Below, piece by piece: positions 56,125-60,713 of a DNA stretch of 60,713 bases. Source of the DNA: Gammaproteobacteria bacterium. GTDB lineage: Bacteria; Pseudomonadota; Gammaproteobacteria; Steroidobacterales; Steroidobacteraceae. The notes beneath the pieces were generated by a model. That model worked only from the letters and a program-made list of their open reading frames with translations. It searched no databases and was not told where the DNA came from. Within the stretch, counting starts at the first letter, position 1, and the number at the start of each line of letters is the position of its first letter. Made by a program: the position numbers and the translations under genes. The stretch spans positions 1 to 60,713 of the forward strand of contig DAIDHH010000178.1 in assembly GCA_027452045.1 (NCBI GenBank), written 5' to 3'.

Positions 56125-56664
56125 TCAGCGATAGTGTTCCAAGCTGCGGACGGCACTCAGCGCCTGCTCGATTCTAGCCGCTTCAATGACATCGATTTGC
56201 GGTACGCGGGGGCATCTCGCGCTTTTCGGCACCAGCGCCTGAGTGAATCCCAGTTTCGCGGCCTCGCGGAGCCTCGCGCCGATGTCGCGCACCGAGCGCA
56301 GCTCGCCGGCGAGCCCAACTTCACCGAAGGCCACCATGCCCGGCGGTAGCGAGCGCCCGTTGAGCGAAGAGAATACGGCGAGCAGCGCGGGCAGGTCCGT
56401 CGCCGGCTCGGTGAGCCGCACTCCACCGACGGCCTTCAGGTACACGTTCTTGTCGAAGGCATCGAGTCCGACGTGCTTGTTCAGCACCGCGAGGATCATC
56501 TGCAGGCGGTTCACATCGAGCCCGGTGGCAAAGCGCCTGGGGTTCGGGGCCTGGGCGCGCTCGACGAGTGCCTGCACCTCGACGAGCAGCGGGCGGTTGC
56601 CCTCCATGGCCGCGAATATCGCGCAGCCTGGCACCGGCTCTGGGTGCTGGGTGAGAAAGAGGGG
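56125..56664 (-). pseudogene. radA: C-terminal remnant of RadA
   Basis: The sequence PLFLTQHPEPVPGCAIFAAM, EGNRPLLVEVQALVERAQAP, FATGLDVNRLQMILAVLNKH, LLAVFSSLNGRSLPPGMVAF and GEVGLAGELRSVRDIGARLR is the Lon-like C-terminal domain of the repair ATPase RadA. The zinc finger and the RecA-like ATPase domain are missing; the similarity begins right at the 3' end of the AbiEii-like gene. About 180 of ~455 residues remain. Probably a scar of an insertion into a chromosomal radA. Confidence 0.8.
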
Positions 56665-56665
56665 C

Positions 56666-57421
56666 TCATGAACGCCCCTGATCGTTCGGATCGATCGCAC
56701 GCCCCTTCTTGCGCGGGGATGTGGACATCGTTGCCACGTGATCAAAAATCACGACGCCAAGATGCGCCGCAGCACTGGTCACAGCGTTCCAGTCGTGCCA
56801 CCTAGGGTCAAGATTTTTGTACTCCGAGAGATCAACATCCTTCAGGTCATACGGCATCGGATTGGCAAGCTGCGCCTGAAGCTGTTGCAGCGAGGATTGC
56901 CCGCTCTTTTGAGGGTACAATCGATCAAAAGACTCCATTGCGCGCGCTGAGCGCTCATCTCCCAACCGCGTACCCATCGCGACGAAATCGAGATAATCTC
57001 GAGTCGCGTTGCGCTTCAGGATGAGCACGGCCTTGATGCGCAACATCTCCTCTTCCGTGGGCACTGTGATAGCAGCTCCCTGATGCTCCACGGTTCGCGT
57101 TTCGAGCGGGGCTTTCCGGATGAGCTGCCGCACACCGGTTTCGATTCCATCCAGCGAGCCTAGAATCATCACGGGTCGCTTCACGCGAGCGGTCTGCCAT
57201 CCCGCGACGGACTCGAGTTGCGCGAGCACCTCGTCGAATCGTTCACGAAGATCGCGCATGACGTGATCGGCATCGCGAGAGCCACGGTGCCCGGCGTGAA
57301 GCGCCGAGGCCGTACCTCCCACGAGAACAGCTCCGGGCAATTCGGACTGAAGGCGCGCCGCGGCCGAAAGGACCAGATCCCATTCCGGCAGGGGTTTATC
57401 GTGATCGGTGTTCTTCGGCAT
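56666..57421 (-). CDS. Nucleotidyltransferase toxin, AbiEii/AbiGii-like
   Basis: 251 aa from ATG 57421. ELPGAVLVGGTASALHAGHR followed by GSRDADHVMRD is the nucleotidyltransferase motif (GG...DxD, here DAD). IRKAPLETRTVEHQGAAITV and EEEMLRIKAVLILKRNATRD then DYLDFVAMG match the AbiEii/DUF1814-type continuation. The start overlaps the 81-aa partner by 26 nt. Likely a toxin of a two-gene system; the C-terminal 60 residues are less conserved. Confidence 0.75.
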   Translation of the reverse strand: MPKNTDHDKPLPEWDLVLSAAARLQSELPGAVLVGGTASALHAGHRGSRDADHVMRDLRERFDEVLAQLESVAGWQTARVKRPVMILGSLDGIETGVRQLIRKAPLETRTVEHQGAAITVPTEEEMLRIKAVLILKRNATRDYLDFVAMGTRLGDERSARAMESFDRLYPQKSGQSSLQQLQAQLANPMPYDLKDVDLSEYKNLDPRWHDWNAVTSAAAHLGVVIFDHVATMSTSPRKKGRAIDPNDQGRS

Positions 57422-57641
57422 AGTGCAACCAGAAGTGGTAACGTTGCGCGTACGGATCCGCGCTATGAGCGTGGCAAACCCGAACGATGTCCGCTCGAAC
57501 GCCAGGATCGGCGAGCGCTGCTCGACGCAGGTCGAACCAGTCACTCTGCCGGCCGCGTGAAATTACATCGTCGATCGCGGCGAGCGTGAATCGCTCATGA
57601 GTCAGATGCCGATGCAACATTGACGTGAGTCCTACCACCAT
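57396..57641 (-). CDS. Partner of the AbiEii-like toxin
   Basis: 81 aa (GGTAGGGGA before ATG 57641; ATG 57620 possible). HLTHERFTLAAIDDVISRGR, then FDLRRAALADPGVRADIVRV and PYAQRYHFWLHYAEEH. Small proteins of this look commonly precede such nucleotidyltransferases; antitoxin role inferred from order and overlap. Confidence 0.6.
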   Translation of the reverse strand: MVVGLTSMLHRHLTHERFTLAAIDDVISRGRQSDWFDLRRAALADPGVRADIVRVCHAHSADPYAQRYHFWLHYAEEHRSR

Positions 57642-57660
57642 TCCCCTACCAGGGGAAACG

Positions 57661-58041
57661 CTAACGCATCTCTTTCAGGACGGCGTTGAGCCACTGGCTG
57701 ACCTCGGTCGCGGCCCGACTGCCCCCGTGTTTGTCCGGATGGCAGAGCTGTAGAAGCTGCCGCGCACGATGCTCATCGAGCCGCGCCTCCCGCCGCTCCG
57801 CTGCCTCCCTCGGCGCGCTTTTGAATTTTCCGCCCAGACGGGCGGCGCGCTCGCCCTCCGTGAAACCGACGGCGTAACCGTCATTGTATGCGGCCTTGCG
57901 CTCGGCCTCGGCCCGCATCTGCATATCGCGCCGCTCGGCGGCGAGCTTGGCCATCTCCTGACAGAACACCGCATCGAGTTCGCGCTTGCCCGCCGCGAAC
58001 CCATCCCGGTACCCCTGCCCCCGCTCCTGATCGTCATTCAT
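57661..58041 (-). CDS. Hypothetical protein with J-domain-like C-terminus
   Basis: 126 aa from ATG 58041. Charged helical N-terminus with a repeated YxDGxAxG pattern (GYRDGFAAGKRELD, YNDGYAVGFTEGERAA). The C-terminus LLQLCHPDKHGGSRAATEVS QWLNAVLKEMR has the HPDKH of a J-domain. Overlaps the RHH gene by 4 nt. Confidence 0.7.
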   Translation of the reverse strand: MNDDQERGQGYRDGFAAGKRELDAVFCQEMAKLAAERRDMQMRAEAERKAAYNDGYAVGFTEGERAARLGGKFKSAPREAAERREARLDEHRARQLLQLCHPDKHGGSRAATEVSQWLNAVLKEMR

Positions 58042-58223
58042 TCGTTCTCGCGCCGCCGGCCGCGGCGGGCCTCCGTGAGCAGGACCATCCGAATCCACGC
58101 CGAGAGCGACAGGCCGAGCGCCTCCGCTGCCCGGAGCAGATCCGCCTTATCAGCAGCGGAGAGGCGAATCTGCACCACCTCGCTCTTGGGACGCGCGGCG
58201 CGCCTTTGTCGAGCCAGGGTCAT
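58038..58223 (-). CDS. Ribbon-helix-helix-like DNA-binding protein
   Basis: 61 aa. VVQIRLSAADKADLLRAAEA LGLSLSAWIRMVLLTEARR is a ribbon-helix-helix motif like DUF1778/CopG antitoxins or MobC-type proteins. Coupled on both sides by ATGA overlaps. Confidence 0.75.
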   Translation of the reverse strand: MTLARQRRAARPKSEVVQIRLSAADKADLLRAAEALGLSLSAWIRMVLLTEARRGRRRENE

Positions 58224-58495
58224 GCGCGTCCACCCGCCTCACGCAGTATCCGCCTCGCTCTCTTCCCGGCTTCGAGGAGCGCGTCCCATTCAGGCGATTC
58301 GGTATCCTCGGCATCGAGGCGACCGTAGGCATCGAGTGCTTCGCACATCGCCTCGGGCGCCATGCCGGCCGCCTCATCGAGGAGTTCCACTGCGCGCGCG
58401 ATGCGCTCGCGCACGGCCTCGCGCATCCTCACCATGTTCTGGATGCTGACCGACTTCACCGGCGCGGGGAAGTTCACGTCGGTTTGTGTCGCCAT
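58220..58495 (-). CDS. Hypothetical helical protein
   Basis: 91 aa, ATG 58495. SIQNMVRMREAVRERIARAV ELLDEA resembles the start of DUF4942-type proteins but the rest is absent; possibly a small independent gene. Coupled to the RHH gene. Confidence 0.55.
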   Translation of the reverse strand: MATQTDVNFPAPVKSVSIQNMVRMREAVRERIARAVELLDEAAGMAPEAMCEALDAYGRLDAEDTESPEWDALLEAGKRARRILREAGGRA

Positions 58496-58675
58496 GCCAA
58501 TTGCCCGCGCTGCGATGGCAAGAGTGCATCCGGCGCTCCCACGCCCCGGAGCGCCTGAAATCCCACAGGCGCCGTGGTTCGGCGTGGCAAAGACGTATCA
58601 GATGGATTCATGCACGTTCCGGCTTAGCGCACTGGCTCCACCCGCGGCCGCGGTGCGGGCGGAGCTCCGTGGCCC

Positions 58676-58792
58676 TTAATTGACGGGTATCGGCTGAGCG
58701 GACACAGACGATCCCGTGTGCTGGTAAACCAGCACCGCCGCAATGATGACGACGACTACAACGGCCACGATGATGAGGGTCTTTCGCTTCAT
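58676..58792 (-). CDS. 38-aa single-helix membrane protein
   Basis: MKRKTLIIVAVVVVVIIAAV then LVYQHTGSSVSAQPIPVN, ATG 58792 with GGAGACCGAC. One membrane helix. A sigma-70-like promoter lies 46-74 nt upstream. Unknown. Confidence 0.5.
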   Translation of the reverse strand: MKRKTLIIVAVVVVVIIAAVLVYQHTGSSVSAQPIPVN

Positions 58793-58837
58793 GTCGGTCT
58801 CCGCGAACCCGCACCCATAGCGAGTTCCGATGTGCTT

Positions 58838-58866
58838 AATGTACTGCAAACGTAATGACATTTCAA
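58838..58866 (-). promoter_or_regulatory. Sigma-70 promoter with shared spacer, copy 1
   Basis: Minus strand TTGAAA (58866-58861), 17-nt spacer TGTCATTACGTTTGCAG, TACATT (58843-58838). The same -35 and spacer occur at 59463-59491, so the spacer is conserved beyond promoter need. Confidence 0.65.
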
Positions 58867-58883
58867 GTACTGCGTCACAGTTT

Positions 58884-59126
58884 TTAGCGTTCGCGATCCT
58901 CTCTCGAGCCGCGCTCCTTGCGGGCGAGTTCGAGCGCCCGTTCGAGCAACAGACGATCAGGGATGTCCTTTTCGCGGGCGGTTCGCTTGGTCAAGAGAAG
59001 CCCCTTGACGTTGACTGTGTGGACCTTCGTGCCATCCATGTCGATTACCTCGGCGTGTTGCTTGATGCTTTCGTACGTCTCACCGCAGGCGTTGAACATG
59101 ATGTCCACGACAAACTCATCGGCCAC
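58884..59126 (-). pseudogene. C-terminal half of a nucleotidyltransferase-like toxin
   Basis: 80 aa from GTG 59126. DEFVVDIMFNACGETYESIK, QHAEVIDMDGTKVHTVNVKG, LLLTKRTAREKDIPDRLLLE looks like the second half of small MNT-type proteins. A stop lies in frame a few codons upstream (...TAG-FAEGGTIR), and the catalytic GS/DxD half is absent. Could still be translated. Ends Asp-Arg-Glu-Arg-stop. Confidence 0.5.
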
Positions 59127-59177
59127 TCTGATGGTGCCGCCTTCCGCGAACTAAGCCGGATCGATGTCGCGCGCGGC

Positions 59178-59456
59178 TCATTTTCGCTCGACACTTGAGT
59201 TTCCCTCAGCCCCCGTCACGACGCTATCGGCCAGCGCGCGAACAATGCGTTCATCGTCCGCGCGATTCATCTCCTCATGCGTGCGAAATCTGTACAGTCC
59301 CTTGGGAAACCCGATCTTCGCGGCTCCGACCCCGCGAAACTCCTCGACAAACGGGATCCCGGCACGTAGCGCATTACCAGACGGTCGAAACCGAATCCGG
59401 GCGGGACGACGGCCGACCGTGCGGGACGCATCACCGGCGGGCGGTTTATTGCTCAT
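59178..59456 (-). CDS. Small protein with probable leaderless mRNA
   Basis: 92 aa from ATG 59456. RIRFRPSGNALRAGIPFVEE FRGVGAAKIGFPKGLYRFRT HEEMNRADD. Likely the partner (antitoxin side) of the truncated nucleotidyltransferase downstream. The predicted transcription start coincides with the ATG. Ends Val-Glu-Arg-Lys-stop. Confidence 0.6.
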   Translation of the reverse strand: MSNKPPAGDASRTVGRRPARIRFRPSGNALRAGIPFVEEFRGVGAAKIGFPKGLYRFRTHEEMNRADDERIVRALADSVVTGAEGNSSVERK

Positions 59457-59462
59457 GACCAC

Positions 59463-59491
59463 AGCGTATTGCAAACGTCATGACATTTCAA
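59463..59491 (-). promoter_or_regulatory. Sigma-70 promoter with shared spacer, copy 2
   Basis: Minus strand TTGAAA (59491-59486), spacer TGTCATGACGTTTGCAA, TACGCT (59468-59463). The start codon at 59456 is about 7 nt after the -10, where transcription should begin, implying a leaderless message. Confidence 0.65.
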
Positions 59492-59523
59492 GGATTGCGC
59501 GATCAGCGGCTCGCGGGTCTGCG

Positions 59524-59904
59524 CTATCGTTCGCGGGACGGCGCTTCGCGGGTCCGGGCGCGCAGCCGTCCAGGCGGAAGGAACTCATTGCGCTTTGCGA
59601 TATCCCACGCCTCGTTCCACAGTCCCGTCAGCGTCTCAGACTCACTGATGTTCGACGCCGGGAAGTCCTTCACTCCGTAACAGCGGCAGAGCGCCTCGTG
59701 CATGAGCATGTTCGCATCGCAGAAGTCATGCGTTGCACACACGTTCCGATCACCCGCCGCATGAGACGCACGGTTGCGTCGGCGAATTTCATCCAAGTGA
59801 TCGGCCAGATGCTCGCGGATCACCTTCGAGAACACCCCTGCGAGGTCCCGCGCGGCCGGCGCCTGCGACTCCATTCGCCTGCGGGTCAGTTTCGCATCGC
59901 CCAT
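59524..59904 (-). CDS. Hypothetical protein downstream of topoisomerase III
   Basis: 126 aa from ATG 59904 with GGAGAGAGGCG. VFSKVIREHLADHLDEIRRR and THDFCDANMLMHEALCRCYG; NEAWDIAKRNEFLP. Conserved-looking plasmid protein, 10 nt after topB. Ends Ser-Arg-Glu-Arg-stop. Confidence 0.65.
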   Translation of the reverse strand: MGDAKLTRRRMESQAPAARDLAGVFSKVIREHLADHLDEIRRRNRASHAAGDRNVCATHDFCDANMLMHEALCRCYGVKDFPASNISESETLTGLWNEAWDIAKRNEFLPPGRLRARTREAPSRER

Positions 59905-59914
59905 CGCCTCTCTC

Positions 59915-60713
59915 CTAGCCGCCCATCGGCGGCCACTTGGTGCCGAGTTTGCCCTCATCCTCCCGATGCGGCCACCAGGCCGAGCGGCATCCGCCACACC
60001 GGTAGTAATCCTTCTCGGTCTTGGTCCGAGCCTTGAACGTTGCCTTTTTGCAGGTCGGACACTTCGGACCCGTGGCCGCCGCGCCTTCGCTCCCATTGCC
60101 TCCCCGGGAGCCGCTTACCGCAGGTGCGTCGCCGAACTTCGCGCCGGGCTTTCCGCTCACGTCCCCAAACGCCGTCTCGCACTCCGTGCAGCGCCAGTAC
60201 GGCCGACCCGCCTTGCTCACCTGCCGCCAGAGTCGGCCCTTGGCGCATTCCGGGCAGGGATGCGAGGGCACATCGGCCAGGATCGCCGTGCAAATCCGCT
60301 TCGCCTCACCCTCGGCGAAGCGGAAGAACTCCTCCACCTGCGCCCTTCCCGCGGCGATATCCGCTAGCCTGTCCTCCTGAAGCGCCGTGGTGCCGGGGTC
60401 GCAGAACTCCGGCACGATTCGCCGCAGCAGGTCCACGAGCTCGCACCCGCGGGCGGTGGCGTGAATCTCCTTCTTGCGCCGCTCGGCATACCCCCGGTCG
60501 ACCAAGGTTTCGACGATCCCGGCCCGCGTCGCCTCCGTCCCGAGACCGGAGGTCTCGCGCAACCGCGCCTTCAGCTTCGGGTCCTGCACCATCTTGTGGA
60601 TGCCGGTCATGGCGGCGATGAGCGTGCCGTCGGTATAGGGACGCGGCGGCTTCGTTTGGCGTGCCACCACGGTCGCCGTCTCGCAGGGGACGGCTGAAGC
60701 CCTCCGACAATTC
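59915..60713 (-). CDS. topB: DNA topoisomerase III, C-terminal part (N-terminus outside window)
   Basis: About 265 residues visible. RQTKPPRPYTDGTLIAAMTG and SGLGTEATRAGIVETLVDRG, ELVDLLRRIVPEFCDPGTTA belong to the type IA core after the catalytic Tyr region. Two C-terminal zinc ribbons: CPECAKGRLWRQVSKAGRPY WRCTEC and CPTCKKATFKARTKTEKDYY RCGGC. Plasmid TopB/TraE-type enzymes resolve transfer or replication intermediates. Frame open to the right edge. Confidence 0.9.
   Translation of the reverse strand, partial: NCRRASAVPCETATVVARQTKPPRPYTDGTLIAAMTGIHKMVQDPKLKARLRETSGLGTEATRAGIVETLVDRGYAERRKKEIHATARGCELVDLLRRIVPEFCDPGTTALQEDRLADIAAGRAQVEEFFRFAEGEAKRICTAILADVPSHPCPECAKGRLWRQVSKAGRPYWRCTECETAFGDVSGKPGAKFGDAPAVSGSRGGNGSEGAAATGPKCPTCKKATFKARTKTEKDYYRCGGCRSAWWPHREDEGKLGTKWPPMGG

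Noticed and set aside
1..60713. CRISPR arrays, tRNA/rRNA genes, insertion sequences, integrase
   Set aside because: No regularly spaced repeats of CRISPR type, no transposase or tyrosine/serine recombinase motifs and no tRNA-like sequence were seen by eye; a covariance or HMM scan would be needed to be sure.

Overview
This window looks like the conjugation backbone and accessory cargo of a large conjugative plasmid or ICE from a GC-rich (about 65%) proteobacterium, most likely beta- or gammaproteobacterial. The call rests on a nearly complete P-type (Trb/VirB) type IV secretion system, a MOBP-like relaxase with a TraJ-like partner, a TraG coupling protein, a TraF pilin peptidase, a conjugative type IVB thin-pilus cluster, and plasmid housekeeping genes (SSB, primase, topoisomerase III, ParA-like ATPase, ArdC antirestriction). 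No rRNA, tRNA, CRISPR array, integrase, transposase or replication initiator was recognised. Genes run off both edges (a PilQ-type ATPase on the left, topoisomerase III on the right), so the element continues beyond the window.

Layout, mostly read right to left on the minus strand. Positions 1-5932 hold the thin-pilus genes pilL-pilN-pilP-pilO-pilQ. Positions 5995-26562 hold the trb block (traG, traF, trbC, trbD, trbE, then three unknown genes, trbJ, trbL, trbF, trbG, trbI). A small lipoprotein, a PIN-domain gene and a predicted beta-helix protein sit between trbI and pil. A plus-strand regulator-like gene with a good sigma-70 promoter diverges from trbF. Positions 26113-30753 carry a SLOG protein, two unknowns, ssb with a terminator, a frameshifted MT-A70 methyltransferase, a DUF7007 protein and an LPD7-type protein. 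Positions 30934-32034 are two plus-strand genes, each followed by a 12-bp stem-loop. Positions 32140-38200 look like one tight operon: MORN-like repeat protein, 44-aa ORF, ArdC fusion, an unknown, DUF2958, ankyrin protein, a second VirD4-like ATPase without membrane helices, and a 101-aa protein.

Positions 38369-43973 contain primase, repeat proteins (pentapeptide, MORN-like), the VirB1-type transglycosylase (plus strand) and trbB/virB11. Positions 44077-47039 are the mobilisation module: relaxase and TraJ-like gene enclosed by a roughly 170-bp imperfect inverted repeat that may be a duplicated oriT. Positions 47286-50804 are a plus-strand set (unknown, ParA-like, membrane protein, TraB-like, 70-aa protein), then an ECF-like sigma factor on the minus strand. 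Positions 51553-54859 are another accessory operon (36-aa ORF, phosphoesterase, unknown, pentapeptide protein, duplicated-domain protein). Positions 54890-59904 are a patchwork of small genes, remnants (DUF4031, RadA C-terminus, nucleotidyltransferase C-terminus), a low-GC membrane gene and an AbiEii-type toxin pair.

Together the genes support mating-pair formation (thin pilus plus Trb channel), DNA processing and coupling, establishment in the recipient (SSB, primase, ArdC) and stability or defence. The most unusual features are the inverted repeat around the relaxase, the soluble VirD4 paralogue in an ArdC/DUF2958/ankyrin/MORN operon, a dispersed hairpin element in 5' leaders, a recurring C-terminal Glu-Arg-stop in unrelated accessory genes, and three pairs of paralogous repeat proteins.
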